A DNA stretch of 64,000 bases from Rapana venosa (GCA_028751875.1 CM054151.1:44379855-44443854); one strand, 5' to 3'. Counted from the first letter of the stretch, positions 1-12,855 are shown. Notes: generated by a model from the letters alone, not told the origin. Numbers and translations: made by a program.

Positions 1-965
1 GTTTCCAAAGAATGGGTGCGGAATCGGAAATCTTCCAGTGTTCAGTGAATTACTGGTGTTTCCATGGCCCCAATAAAGGCTGAAAAAACCCCCACCAAAG
101 TGTGTTCCTTCATGTGCATGTGTGTGGTGCGCACTATTAAAATTGATTTTGTTAACTAAAGCTATTTGTCTTTAATTGTGTAAGAATAGTCTGAATACAA
201 GGCTTTGATTTTTTTTTACACGATACAGTGTTTTATTTAATTCCTCATTTTTTTATTTTTATTATGTTGTTTGTTTACAAAGTTTAAAATTTGTAATAAT
301 TTTTGGGTCCCCTTAAAGGAGAAAAAATTTCCCCAAAAGATGCAAAGAGAGAGAGGAGGAGAGAGAGAGAGAGAGAGGAGAGAAGAGGAGAGGAGAAATC
401 AAGGAAAAGGGGAAGTATACAGAGCAGCGACGAGAAGGGTATAGGGAGAGAGAGAGAGGGGAGAGAATAAAAAGGGGAGAGACGGGGAAATTTAAAAAAA
501 CCCATAGTAATGATATTTATCTTTCTGGTAAATAAAACTTTAGAAACAACAAATTTACATAGAATACATGTCTAGGCCTGAGGGTTTTTGGGTTATTGTT
601 GTAAGAAAAAGGGCCATTACTAATATTAAAATGTTCACTTTAACAATTTTTTGAGATCTCTTTACCCTGACCTGTGGTTTCCCATAAAGAAGGGAATCCT
701 TGAAGCCAGAGTATAGCTGCTTTAAGCAAGGTTTTTTACAAACAAATACGGCAAATAAAATGAATTCTCACAGTTGTATCTGTCTCAAGTGAATCCCAAC
801 ATGTAGGTCGATAGAGTGCACAGTCTTCGGGACTCCCAGATTGTTAATTTGGGGAAAAAGCCCAACACTAGAAAACAAATGACTATCCTTCTTTTGTGTT
901 TCCCACGGGCGTGCGCATCCTCAGTCATTAAAGTACCTAGGACGGGAAAAAAGCTTTGGGGAACC
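1..965. repeat. Partial copies of the ~1.1-kb intronic tandem unit (left end of window)
   Basis: This stretch matches, with many small differences, the units at 11.0-15.7 kb and 26.9-31.4 kb. Positions 1-130 correspond to the segment ending in GGCTGAAAAA and CCCACCAAAGTG. Positions 170-270 are the tail with a TTTGATTT core and an ATT-rich end. A GA-rich stretch runs from 340 to 480. Positions 500-960 correspond to the part running through TTTCTGGTAAATAAA to GTACCTAGGACGGGA. It is homologous to 16.94-17.46 kb, the same position in the other 16-kb copy. The first 600 bases show inflated homopolymers, so base accuracy may be low. No gene is seen. Confidence 0.75.
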
Positions 966-1410
966 CATGATTTTGTTTGCCTAGCACATGAATTGAATGC
1001 ATTGGGCATGGTACACACCGCTCACACGCAATGCACCACAACTGGCATGACGCCGGGAACAGTCAATTGACACAAACGGCAGTTAGACAGACAGTAGACG
1101 GATAGACAGTAGACAGTTAGACAACACAAAGGGACAGAGGGTTAATTGGATCCAAAAGATGGACGGACAGACTTATGATCAGACGACAGCAACCAGCCAG
1201 AGATTGATAACCCACCCCCAACACACACACACTGATACATAAAACACAAATATAGACACAGATAGCGAGGGCAGACGACAGCCCCAACGTTTGTAGCAAA
1301 CACACACACAAACACACACACACACACCATAACCACAGCAGGGGCGGGGGCCCTGGCACCTGTCATCATGTGAAGTCATTATCACAGACAGTCAAAACAT
1401 GAAGACGTTC
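966..1410. repeat. CA- and GACA-rich intron start next to module M1
   Basis: Starts with a GCCTAGCACATGAA block shared with other introns of the locus, then runs through GACA and (AC)n repeats. In the proposed minus-strand gene this is the first part of the intron after module M1. It parallels 17.47-17.92 kb. Confidence 0.6.
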
Positions 1411-1420
1411 AACTCCCAGC
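1411..1420 (-). other. Damaged splice-donor-like site of module M1
   Basis: The M2 donor reads CATGCTG then GTGAGTTGAACG on the minus strand. The M1 copy reads CATGCTGGGAGTTGAACG, one base shorter, which removes the GT. Either the donor is mutated or this is a one-base sequencing error. Confidence 0.5.
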
Positions 1421-4400
1421 ATGTACTTTTTCCCTTGGCCTCTTCCTTTGCTCTTTCTATTCTCATCTTTTTTGTACAAGTTGTCCTCTTTTTTTGTTTG
1501 TTGTTCTTGTTGATTTTTTTTGTTGTCATTGATGTTGTCCTTGTTGTTGCTGTTTTTTTTTTTTTTTTCGACTTTTCTTCTTTGTTGTTGTTGTGTGCTG
1601 TTTTTTTTCGGTTTTTGTTGTTGTTGTTGTTTTTGATGCTGTTCTTTTTCTTTCGTTTTCTTGTTGTTGTTGTTGTTGTTCTGTTTTCTTCTTCTTTTGT
1701 TTTGCTGTTGTTTGTGTTTTTTTCTTCTTCCCCTTCTCGTTGCGTTGTTGATGCTCTTTTCCTCTTCGTTTTGTTGTTGTTGATTCCTTTTTTCTTCTTT
1801 TGTTATGTTGGGTTTGCTGTTTTTCTTTTTGTTTTGTGTTGTTGTTGTTGCTGTTGTTGATGCTGTTTATTCTTTTTTTGCTGTTGTTGTTTTTGACGCT
1901 TTTTTCTTCTTTTGTTGTTGTTTTTGTTGTTGTTGTTGCGATGCTCTTTTCTTCTTTGGTTGTTGTTACTGATGCTTTTCTTCTGTTTGTTGTTGTTGTT
2001 GTTGTTGATGCTGTTCTTATTATTCTGCTGGTTGTTTTGTTGATGCTGTTCTTTTTTTTGTTGTTGTCTTTGTTGATGTTTTTTTCCAAATTTTATTGTT
2101 GTTGATGCTGTTTTTTCTTTTTTTTTGTGTGATGCTGTTCTTCTTCTTTTTCTTTTTTCTGTTGTTTTTGTTGATGCGTTCTTACGTTTTCTGTTGTTGT
2201 AGGCTTATCTTCTGTTTTTTTTGTTGTTGGGGGGTTTTTTTTCTTTTGTTTTGTTGAGTTTTTTTTCTCGTTTTATTGTTGTGCTGTCTTCTTTTTCTGT
2301 TGTTGTTTTTTTTGTTGTTGTTGATGTTCTTCCTCCTCTTGTTGTTTTTGATGCTGTTTTTCTTCTTGTGTTTTTGTTTTTGATCCCGTTCTTCTTCTTT
2401 GTTGTTTTGTTGTTGATGCTGTTCTTCTTTTTCTTTTTATTATTGTTTTTTTGTTGATTTTGTTGTTGATTTTGTTGTTGTTTCTTTTCTTCTGTTGTTT
2501 TGTTGTTGTTGTCTTTTCCCCCGCGTTGTTGTTGCTGTTATTTTGTTGGTTTCTTCTTTTTTCTTCTATTATTGTTTTTTTGATGCTTTTCCTCTTTTGT
2601 GTTTTTTTTTGTTTGTTTTTCTTCCTTGTTTTTGTTGTTGTTGAGTTCCCCTTTTCTTTTGTTTTTTGTTGTTGATGTTATTCTTTTTGTTGTTCTTGTT
2701 GTTGGTTTTCTTCTTCTGTTTTTGTTGTTGAGTTCTTCTTTGTTGTTGTTGTTGATGTTCTTCTTTTTCTGTTGTTTTGTTGTTGTGTTTTTTCTTCTTC
2801 CTTTTTTGGCTTTGTTGATGCTGTTTTTCTTCTTGTGTTGTCATTTTTGACGTGTTCTTCTTCTTTTTATTTTTGGTTTTTTGTTATCCCGTTCTTCTAC
2901 TTCTGTTGTTGTTGTTGATCCCTTTCTTCTACTTCTGTTGTTGTTGTTGATGGTTCTTTTGTTTTTATTGTTTTTGTTGATGTGTTCTTCTTTTTTGTTG
3001 TTATTGTTTTGTTGTGCTGTTCTTTTTTTTCTTCTTGTTGTTGATGCTGTTCTTTCTTCTTCTTCTGGTGTTTTGTTTTGTTGAGCTGTTCTTCTTTTTT
3101 GTTGTTGTTGTTGTTGATGCTATTTTTTTTTCCCTCTGTTGTTTTGTTGAGCTGTTCTTCCGGCGTTGTTTTTGTTTTTTTGTTGTTGTTGAGCTGTTTT
3201 CGTCTGCTGTTGTTGTTGCGTTGTTATTTTTTGATGCTGTTTTCTTTTTCTTCTGTTGTTGTTTTCATGTTGTTCTTGGTTTGTTCTTTTCTTCTTCTGT
3301 TGTTTGTTGTTGATTTTTTTCTTGTGTTGTTCTTGTTGTTAATGTTTTTCTTCTTCTGTTGTTCTTTTGTTGGTGTTCTTCTTTTTCTTTTATTTTTCTG
3401 TGTGTTCTTCTTTTTTTTTTTTTTCATGTGTTTTTTCTTATTTTTTGGGTTGTTGTTGTTGATACCCTTCTTCTTCGTTTTCTGTTGTGATGCGGGTTCA
3501 TTTTTCTTCTGTGTTTGTTGTTGTTTTTGATGGGGGGTTTCCCCTCTGTTGTGGGGGGTTTTGCTGTTCTTTTTTTTTCTGTTGCTATTGTTGTTGTTGT
3601 TGATTTTGTTTTTCTTCTGTGTTGTTGTTGTAGTTGATGCTGTTTTTCTTTTTGTTTTTTCTTTTAACGTGTTTTCCTTTGTTTTTTTTTTTGTTGTTGA
3701 TGATGCCGTTTTCTTTTTTGTTGTTGGGCGGTTCTTTTTTTTTTGTTGTTGTTGTTGATGCTGTTCTTCTTCTTCTTTTTCTTTTGTTGTTTTGATGCTG
3801 TTCTTTTTCCTCTGTTTGTTGTTGTGCGTTCTTCCGCTGTGCGTTGTTGCGTTGTTATTGTTGATGTGTTTTCTTTTTTTTCTTTTGTTGTTGTTGTTTA
3901 CGTTCTTTTTTCTTTTTTGTTATTGTTGTTGATTACTTCTTCTTCTGTTGTTCTTGATGTTCTTTTCTTCTGTTTTTCGTGTGTTTTGTTTTTTTCGTTG
4001 TTCTTGTTTTTGATGTTCTTCTTCTTCTGTTGGTTGTTTTTGATGTCTTCTTTTTTGTTTTTGTTTTGTGTTCTTCTTCTTCTAATGTTTTGTTGTTGAT
4101 TTCTTTTTTGTTGTTTTTGTTGTTGATGTTCTTCCTGTTGTTTTTGTTGTTGAGTTTTTCTTCGTCTTTGTTTGTTTTTGAAGCGTTTTTACTCTTGTTC
4201 TGCTTTGGTTGTTGTTGTGCAGTCTTCTTTTTCTTGTGTTGTTGGTGTTGATGTTTTTTTTTATCTGTATTGTTGGGTATTTTTTTTTTCCCTTTTTTTT
4301 GTTGTTATGCTGTTCTTTTTCTTCTTCTTCTTCGGGTTTTTTGTTGTTGATGATGCTGTTCTTCTGCGTCTTTGTTTTGGGTCCCGTTTTCTTCTGTTTT

Positions 4401-7400
4401 TTTTTATTGTCTTGGGGTGTTCTTCTTCTTCTTTTGTAGTTGTTGTTGATGGGTTTTTTCCCTTGTTGTTGTTGATGGGTTCGTCTTTTTTTTTTTTTTT
4501 GTTGTTGTTGTTTTTGATGTATTTTTTTTTTTGTTGTTTTTGTTGTTGATTGTTTTTCTTTTTTGGTTGTTTTTGACCCGTTCGTTTTTCTTCTTTTGTT
4601 GTTTTTGTTGATGCCTTTCCCACTTTTTTTGTTGTTTTGTTTTTGGGATGCTGTTCTTCTTCTTCTGTTTTTATTGTTGTTGATGGTGTTTTTTGTTTTT
4701 AGTTGTTGTTGTGCTGTTTTTTTTATTTTGTTGCTGTTGTTGATATGTTTTTTCCCCTTGTGTTGTTGTTCTTGATTGTGTTTTTTCTCTTTCTAAGGGT
4801 TTTGTTTTTGTTGATGCTGTTCTTCTGTTCTGCTGTTGTTGTTGTTGTTAGCTTTTTTTCTTTTCTTCACTTTTGTTGTCATTGTTGATTTTTTTTTCTT
4901 CCTCTGTTATTTTGTTGAGCTTTTCTTTTTTTTGTTGATGCTGTTTTTCTTTTTTGTTGTTCCTGATGCTGTTTTCTTTTTTTACCCTCGTTTTGGTTGA
5001 ACTTTTTCTTCGGGGGGGGTTGTCTGTTCATCTTCTTTTTTTTTTCTTTTTTGATGTTGTTTCTTCCGCGCGTTGTTGTTGGTTATTATTTTTGATGCTT
5101 TTTTTATTTTTGTTGTTGATGATGTTCTTTTTTCTGGTGTTGGTGTTGTTATATTCTTTTCTTCTGTTTTCTTGTTGTTGATGTTTTTCTTTTTTGTTTT
5201 TTGTTGTAATGTTTTTTTTCTGTTTGTTTTGTTTTTGATGTTCTTTTTTTTCTTTTTTTCTTGTTGTTGATGTTCTTTTTTTCTTTTGTTCTTTTTGTTG
5301 ATGTTTTTTTCTTTTTGTTTCTTTATTTCTTCTTCTTTTTGTTTTTTTTGTTGTTGATTTTCTTTTCTGTTTTTTCTTGTTTTTGAGTTCTTCATCTTTG
5401 TTGTTCTTGTTGTTGATGTTCTTCTTCTTTTGTTGTTATTTGTTGTTGATGGCTGTTCTTTTTCTCTTTGTTGTTGATGCTGTTTCCTCTTTCTCTCATT
5501 CAGTTGTTGTTGTTAATGCTCTTCTTCTTCGTTTTCTTTTGTTGTTGATTGTGTTCATCTTCTTCTGTTTGTGTTGTTGTTGTTGATGTTTTATTTCCTC
5601 TGTTGTTGTTGTTGATGTTGATGCTGTTTTTTTTTCTGTTGTTGTTATTGTTTTTTGTTTGATGTTCTTTTTCTTTTTCTTTTGTTGTTGTTGATGCTGT
5701 TTTTCTCTCATGTTTTTATTTTTCACGCTGTTCTTCTTCTTCTTCTGTTGTTGTTGTTGATGCTAATCTTCTTCTTCTTCTGCTTTTGGGTTGTTGTTGA
5801 TGCTTTCTTTCTTCTTCCTCTTCTTTTCTGTTGTGATTGTTGTTGTTAATTCTGTTTTTTCAACTTTTTCTTTTGTTGTTATTGTTCTTGTTGTTGTTGT
5901 TGTGCTGTTCTTCTTCTTCTTTTGTTGTTGTTGATGCTGTTCTTTTCCTCTGTTGTTGTGATGCTGTTCTTCTGGTTTTTGTTGTGTTGTTATTGTTGAT
6001 GCTGTTCTTCTTCTTCTTCTGTTGTTCTTGTTGTTAATGTTCTTCTTCTTCTTCTGTTGTTCTTGTTGTGATGTTCTTCTGTTGTTCTTGTTGTTGATTT
6101 CTTCTTCTTCTGTTGTTGGTGATGTTGATGTTTTCTTCTTTTTCTGTTGTTCTTTGTTGATGTTCTTCTTCTTCTTCTGTTGTTCTTTTGTTGATGTTCT
6201 TCTTCTTCTTCTGTTGTTCTTTTGTTGATGTTTCTTCTGTTGTTCTTTTGTTGAGTTCTTCTTCTGTTGTTCTTGTTGTTGTTGATGTTTTTTCTTCTTC
6301 TGTTGTTTTTGTTGTTGATGTTCTTCTCTGTTGTTCTTGTTGTTGATGTTCTTCATGTTCTCTGTTTTTTATTGTTGATGCTGTTCTTCCTCTTGTTCTG
6401 CTGTTGTTGTTGTAAGTGCTGTTTTCCTTCATCTTCTGTTGTTTGTTGTTGTTGTTGTTGATGTCTTTCTTCTTCGGTTATTGTTGTTGTGCTGTTCTTC
6501 TTCTCTGTTTTTTGTTGTTGTTTATTTTTTTCTTTTTTCTTTTGTTGTTCTTGTTGTTGATGTTCTTCTTGTTCTGTTGTTCTTGTTGAGGGGCTGTTCT
6601 TCTTTTCTGTTGTTCTTGTTGTTGATTTTTTTTCTTTTGTTGTTCATGTTGTTGATGTTCTTTTTTCTTCTGTTGGTCTTGTTGTTGATGTTTTTCTTCT
6701 GTTGTTCTTGTTGTTAATGTTGTTCTTTTTCTGTTGTTTTTGTTGGTGATGTTTTCTTCTGTTTTTTTATTTTGTGTTCTGTTCTTCCTCTTGTTCTGCT
6801 GTTTTTGTGGTTGTTTTTTGTTGTTGATGCTGTTCTCCTTCTTCTATTGTTGTTGTTGATGTTTTTCTTCTTTTGTTATTGTTGTTGATGATGTTCTTCT
6901 TCTTTTTTGTTGATAATACTCTTCTTCTTCTTCTTCTTCTTCTTCTTTATGTTCTTCTGTGTTGTTGTAGATGCTGTTTTTTTTTCTGTTTTTGTTTTTG
7001 GGTTGTTATTGATGGTGTTCTTCTTCTCTTTCTTTTGTAGTTGTTGTGGATGTGGTTTTTTCACTGTTGTTGTTCATGCTGTTCTTCTTTTTCTGTTGTT
7101 GTTATTGTTGTTGTTTTTTGTTGTTGATGTTCTTTCTTCTTGTTCTTGATGTTCTTCTTCTTCTGTTGTTCTTTTTGTTGATGTTTTTCCCTCTTCTTGT
7201 AATTTTCTTGTTGTTGATGTTCTTCTTCTTCTGTTTATGTTGTTGATGCTGTTCTTCTTCGTTTTCTGTTGTTCTTGATGCTGTTCTTCTTCTTCTGTTT
7301 TTGTTGTTGCTGTTGTTGTTGATGTTTTATTTCCTCGGGTTGTTGTTGTTAATGCTGTTTTTTTTCTGTTGTTGTTATTGTTGTTGTTGATGATGTTGTT

Positions 7401-10084
7401 CTTCCTCTTGTGTTGTTTCGTTGTTGATGCTGTTTTTCTTGTGGTTGTTATATTTGACGCTGGTCTTCTTCCTCTTCTGTTGTTTGTTTTTGTTGTTGTT
7501 TTGATGCCGTTCTTCTTCTATTCTTGTTGTTGTTGAAGCTTTTTTCTTCGTCTTCTTCATCTTCTTCTTCTTTTCTGTTGTTCTTGTTATTGTTAATGCT
7601 GTTGTTCTTCTTCTTCTTTTTCTTGTGTTGTTGTTGTTGATGCTGTTCTTTTTCCTCTGGTTTTTTGTTGTTGATGTTTTTTCTTCTTCTGTTGTTCTTT
7701 TTGGGTTGATGTTGTTCTTCTTCTGTTGTTGTTGTTGATGTTTTTCTTCTTCTGTGTTCGTGTTGTTGTTGTTTTTTGATGATGTTCTTCTTCTTCTGTT
7801 GTTCTTGTTGTTGTTCTTCTTCTGTTGTTGTATTGTTGATGTTGTTCTTCTTCTTGTTCTTGTTGTTGATGTTCTTCTTCTTTGTTGTTCGTATTGTTGA
7901 TTTGTTCTTCCCTTCTGTTGTTCTTGTTGATGTTCTTCTTCTTTGTTGTTTTTGTTGTTGATACTGTTTTTCTTCTCCTTGTGTTGTTTGTTCTTGATTG
8001 TGTATTTTCTTCTTCTAATGGTTTTGTTGTTGTTGTGCTGTTCTTCTTTTTTCTGCTGTTGTTTTTGTTGTTGCTGTTCTCCTTCTTCTTTTGTTGTTGT
8101 TGTTGTTCTTTTTCTTTGTTGTTCTTGTTGGATGTTCTTCTTTTGTTGTTCTTGTTAATGCTTTTTCTTCCTCTTGTTTCTGCTGTTGTTGTTGTTGTTT
8201 GTTGTTGTTGTTGCTGTTTCTTCTTCTGTTGTTGTTGTTGTTGTTGATGTTGATGTCTTTCTTCTTCTGTTATTGCTGTTGCTGCTGTTCTTCTTCTTTT
8301 TTTTTTGATGCTGTTGTTCTTCTTCTTCATCTTCTTCTGTTGTTGTTGTTGATGCTGTTCTTTTTCGTCTTTTGTTATTGTTATGCTGTTTTTTTTCTTT
8401 GTTTTAGTTGTTGTTGTTGTTTTTTGATGGTGTTGTTCTTCTTTTTTAGTTGTTGCTAATGTGTTTTTTCCTCTTTTCTTGTTTTTTTTGTTGTTGATGC
8501 TGTTCTTCTTCTTCTGTTTTTGGGTTTTTGTTGTTATGTTCTTTTTTTTCCCTTCTTTTGTTGTTGTTGTTGATGCTGTTTTTCTTTTGTGTTGTTGTTT
8601 TTGACACTGTTTTTCTTTGTTTCTTCTGTTGTTGTTGTTGTTGTTATTTTTTGATGCCTTTTGTACTTTGTTGTTGTTGTTGATGCTGTTCTTCTTCTTC
8701 TTCTGTTGTTGTTATTGTTGTTGTTGATGTTCTTTTTTCTTCTTTTGTTGTTGTTGTTGTTGTGCTGTTTTTCCTCTTGTGTTGTTGTTTTTGATGATGC
8801 CGTTCTACCCCTTCTGTTGTTGTTGTTGTTGTTGTTGATGCTTTTTCTTCTTCTTCTTGTTGTTGTTGTTGTGATGTTGATGCTGTTCTTCTTCTTCTTC
8901 TAACGTTATTACTGTTGCTGTTGATGCTGTTCTTCTTCTTTTTTTGTTGTTTTTGTTGTTGTTGATGCTGTTGTTCTTTTTCTTCTTGTGTTGTCGTTGT
9001 TGATGTTTTTCTTCTTTTGTTGTGTTGTTGCTGCTGTTCTTAATCTTTTTTGTTGTTGCTGCTTTCTTTTTCTTCATGTTTTCTGTTGTTGTTGTTGTTT
9101 TTTGTTGATGCTGTTCTTTTTCCTCTTTTGTTGTTGTTGTTGTTGTTTTTGCTGATGTTCTTTTCTTAGGTAGTTTTTGTTGTTGATTTTTCTTCTTCTT
9201 TTTTTCTTTTGTTGATGTTCTTCTTCTTCTGTTGTTGTTTTTGATGTTCTTCTTCTGTTGTTGTTGTTGTTGTTGTTGATTTTTCTTCTTTTTCTGTTGT
9301 TGTTGTTGTTGATGTTTTTTTCTTCTTCTGTTGTTCTGTTGTTCATGTTGTTCTTCTTCTTCTTCTGTTTTTGGGTTGTTGTTGATGTTGTTTTTCTTCT
9401 GTTGTTGTTGTTGATGTTGTTCTTCTTCTGTTGTTCTTGTTGTTGATGTTGTTCGTCTTTTGTTTTTTCTTGTTCTTGATGTTCTTCTTCTTTTGTTGTT
9501 CTTGTTGTTTCCTGTCTTCTTTTTTGTTGTTGTTTTTTGTTGATGTTCTGCCTCCTCTGTTGTTTTTGTTGCTGATGTTCTTCTTGATCTGGTGTTGTTG
9601 TTGATGCTATCTTTCTTTTTCTGTTGTTGTTGTTGATCCTGTTCTTCTTTTTCTTTTGTTGTTGTTGTTGATTTTTCTTCCTCCTCTGTTTTGTTGTTGA
9701 TGTTCTTTTTGTTCTGGTGTTGTTGTTGATGCTGTTCTTCTTTGTTTTTGTTGGTTTGTTGATGCGTTCTGCTTCTCTTTTTGTTGTTGTGTTGTTGTTG
9801 ATGCGGGTCCTTCTTTTGTTGTTGTTGATGCTGTTTTTCTTCTTCTGTTGTTATTGTTGTTGCTGTTCTTTCTTTGTTCTTGTTGTTTTTTGAGGGAGTT
9901 CTTCTTTTTTCTATTGTTTTGTTGTTTTGTTGTTGTTGTTAATGCTGTTCTCTTCTTTTTCTTCTTCTGTTGTTCTTGTTGTTGTTGCTGCTCTTCCTCT
10001 TTTTCCTGTGTTGTTGTTGAAGCTCTTCTTTTTCTTCTGTTGTTTTGCTGTTGTTATTGTTGTTGTTATTCTTCTTCTTCCTTT

Positions 10085-10231
10085 TCATTGTCACTGTCAT
10101 CGTCATACTTGTTGTGAAAATCTTTTCTTTTCTTTTCTGTTCTCTCTTTCTTTTCGTTGCTTGTTTCTTTGTCTGCTGCTTTGTCCTTCTCTCTGCCAGG
10201 TCCTCTTCTTTCTTTTCTTCGTTCTGTTGCG
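10085..10231 (-). CDS. Head of module M1, second internal copy
   Basis: A second acceptor-like site (ACATATAG, AG at 10,232-10,233) is preceded on the minus strand by a branch-point-like TTGCTAATGC. It is followed by sequence matching the first head: CAACAGAACGAAGAAAAG, then codons for DKAADKETSNEKK and a DFHNKYDDDSDNE-like acidic end. The two heads are about 273 bp apart. Small indels put the start and the DKAADKETS stretch in different frames, so an intact protein is not visible here. Confidence 0.35.
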
Positions 10232-10289
10232 CTATATGTAAAACAAACTGATGCATTAGCAAGTCCGTATTAGTATTATTATTTTTTAT

Positions 10290-10504
10290 TTATTGTTGTT
10301 GTTGTTGTAGCTTTCTTCCTTTCCTTTCTTTTTCTTCTTCATTGTCACTGTCATCACCATACTCATTTTGAAAATCTGTCATTTTCTTTTCTGTTCTCTC
10401 TTTCTCATTGTTGCTTGTTTCTTTATCTGCTGCTTTGTCTTGTGTCCTTTCTTCTTTTTCTTCTTTTTTCCATGTCCTTTTTTGCTTTTCTTGGTTCTGT
10501 TGCA
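10290..10504 (-). CDS. Head of module M1, first copy: Lys/Glu-rich potential exon 5' end
   Basis: Downstream of an acceptor-like ACATTATAG (minus strand) an open frame starts with residues QQNQEKQKRTW. It continues through TQDKAADKETSNNEKERTEK and a DFQNEYGDDSDNEEE-like acidic stretch, and stops after a short Gln run near 10,290. The frame begins two bases into the proposed exon (intron phase 1). The head is homologous to those of modules C, D and E and to a second copy at 10.09-10.23 kb. I do not recognise the protein family. The conserved residues amid low complexity suggest real coding ancestry, but no donor follows before the stop codon. Confidence 0.4.
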
Positions 10505-10506
10505 CT

Positions 10507-11030
10507 ATAATGTAAAACATAATGTAAAATGTAGTACTCATGTCATTGGCCTAGCGCATGAAAGTTATGCGCATGCATAAAATTATATGCAATACACACA
10601 TATGCACATAAACGCACATGACAAACAGACACACATACATACTCATACACACGCACACGTCCACTTGAGCATGCACACTCACACACACACACATACTAAC
10701 ACACACATGCGTTCGCGCGTGGAATGGCCACACATGTTTAGGAGTAGGAAGCATTTATGCTCCTATAGACAGAGAGACAGATAGGCAACATGGAGACAGA
10801 CACACCGGTAGCAAGTATTGCATATAGACAGACAGACAGATAGACAGACAGACTTCCGTAGAGAGAGGCAGAGAGACTGATAAGAGACAGGCAAGCAAAA
10901 CAAACAGACATACAGACATACACACAATCACAAACACACACAGACACACACACACAAAGAGACACACACAAAGACACACATACACATGTGCATGTGTGTA
11001 TGCACTCAAACACATCCACAGCCATCTATA
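10507..11030. repeat. Conserved acceptor-proximal block followed by CA/GACA-rich intron DNA
   Basis: Positions 10,530-10,570 hold GTACTCATGTCATTGGCC followed by TAGCGCATGAAA. This block also occurs beside other module acceptors (26.3, 32.9, 35.5 and 38.6 kb). The rest is (CA)n, CACG and GACA repeat. The segment matches 26.30-26.87 kb in the second 16-kb unit. Confidence 0.7.
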
Positions 11031-11789
11031 TGTTGGTATTGTCTTTATCCTTGACAAAATTCTTAGCATGAGCTATGCTCTCCATGAAAGGAGAGAAATT
11101 CCCTGAAGCCAGAGTATAGCTGCCTATTTAGTGAGGTATTTGCACGCAAATCCCTACCAAATAACATGAACTTCTCACAGTGTTTTTTCTGTCTCATATT
11201 AATTCACAACTATGATGTGTCAGCCAGAGTGCATAGTCTCCATGTCTCCCAGAATGTTATTCTAGACAACGCCCAACACTAACAACACATGACATACCTT
11301 CTTTTGTGCTTCCACTTGTTCGTGCCGCATCCTCAGGCATTGAAGTACCTAGGACGGGAACAGCTTGGAGGAATCCAAGACTTGACTGCTGTCTTCCAAA
11401 GATTAGACAACTGGCCTTGTGTAATCTTCCAGTGTATGGGTGACTTGACTGGTGTCTTCCATGGCACCAATGGAGGCTGAAAAATAACCCCCCACCAAAG
11501 TATTTCACAATCATGTGCATGTGTTTTTTGCTTGCGTGTGCGTATGTGTGTGTATGTGTGTAAAAATTGAATTTGTTGAAACTATTTGTAATCACCTGCA
11601 TGTGTAAAAATAAGCTGAATGCAAGCGCTTTGATGTGTTCCTACAAGATACAGCACTATACCAGTTCAATATATTATTTGTAGTAGCACTACATTAATTA
11701 AATGTAGGAGTATGAAACAGTTATAATTATCCTATAGGTGCCTTGGAGAGAGAAATTCCCTGAAAGAGAGAAATTTATGTATTTATTTT

Positions 11790-11960
11790 GTTTCTTTTAT
11801 TTCAAGGAAAGTGGAATAAGCACTCATGTCCTTTTTTCATCCAATCCCCGTGTGTATGCAGTTTTGTAAATGTTGTCATCCGTTCCCACTGGCACACAAT
11901 GCCTTACTCTTCCAAAAAGCGGAACGGGTTTTAACATGTACACAAAATGTTCTGCGTGTG
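11790..11960 (-). mobile_element. SINE-2 fragment (3' half)
   Basis: The reverse complement contains AGTAAGGCATTGTGTGCC, GTTTATTCCAC-like and TTACAAAACTGCATACACA stretches. These match the 3' half of the better SINE-2 copy at 50.33-50.64 kb. A near-identical copy lies at 27.64-27.80 kb in the duplicated unit, so the insertion predates the 16-kb duplication. Confidence 0.6.
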
Positions 11961-12811
11961 TTCACACACAGGACCTGGGTTGATAGAGAGAGAGAGAGAG
12001 GGAGGCGGGCAGAATATTTTACAGCCATACAAACAACATATTATGTTATCTTTCTGGTAAATAAACATATTTTAAAAAGCTGTCAAATATACATGAATAT
12101 AACACACAGCCCAGGCCTGATAGTAGTGTAGGGTATTGGTGTAAGCAAGTGCCAATGCCAATATTAAAATGTTACACTTTAACAATATGTGGAGATCATC
12201 TTTATCCCTGACAACATTGTTAGCATAAGCTGTGCTCTTTGTGAAAGGAGAGGAAAGTTCTGAAGCCAGAGTATACCTGCCTATTTAGAGAGGTATTTAA
12301 AAATAAATACCTGTCAAATAAACAGGAACTTCTCACAGTGTGTTTTCTGTCTCCCAGTGAATCCCAAATATATTGTGTCAGACAGAGTGCACAATTTTTA
12401 TGTCTTCCAGAATGTTAATCTGGTGAACACACAACACTAGCAACACATGACATGATACCTTCTTCTGTGCTTCCACTTGCACGTGCCGCATCCTCAGGCA
12501 TTGAAGTACCTAGGAAAGGAACAGCTTGGAGGAATCCAAGACTTGACTGCTGTCTTGCAATGAATGGGTGACTGGACTCGTGTAATCTTCCAGAGTATGG
12601 GTGACTTGACTGATGTCTTCCATGGCACAAATGGAGGCTGAAAAAAACCACCACCAAAGTGTGTTACCTTTATGTGCGTGTGTGTGTGTGTGTGTCTGTG
12701 TGTGTATGTGTAAAATTGAAATTGTTAAAACTACTTATCAATTGCATTTGTAAGAATAGGCTGAATGTAAGAAATTTTATTTGTTCTTACAAAATATAGC
12801 GCTATATAAAT

Positions 12812-12824
12812 CCCATACAGTATA

Positions 12825-12855
<31 letters not shown>

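Larger units (their letters stand above)
1417..10504 (-). repeat. Module M1: 9-kb GTT/CTT complex repeat with exon-like edges
   Basis: The block is built from imperfect units of about 30 bp, GTTGTTGTTGATGCTGTTC followed by TTC triplets. On the minus strand these read as CAA/AAC and GAA/AAG triplets, giving Gln/Asn/Thr and Lys/Glu/Arg runs in all three frames. The longest open minus frame is 245 residues (7593-8330). Unit length is not a multiple of three, so the frame drifts. The right edge has an acceptor-like sequence (AG at 10,505-10,506) followed by a normal-complexity head containing DKAADKETS. The left edge matches the M2 donor but has lost one base (see the donor entry). It could be a hugely expanded exon, a decayed exon, or non-coding repeat. 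That it is a repeat is certain; that it is an exon is inference. Confidence 0.85.
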
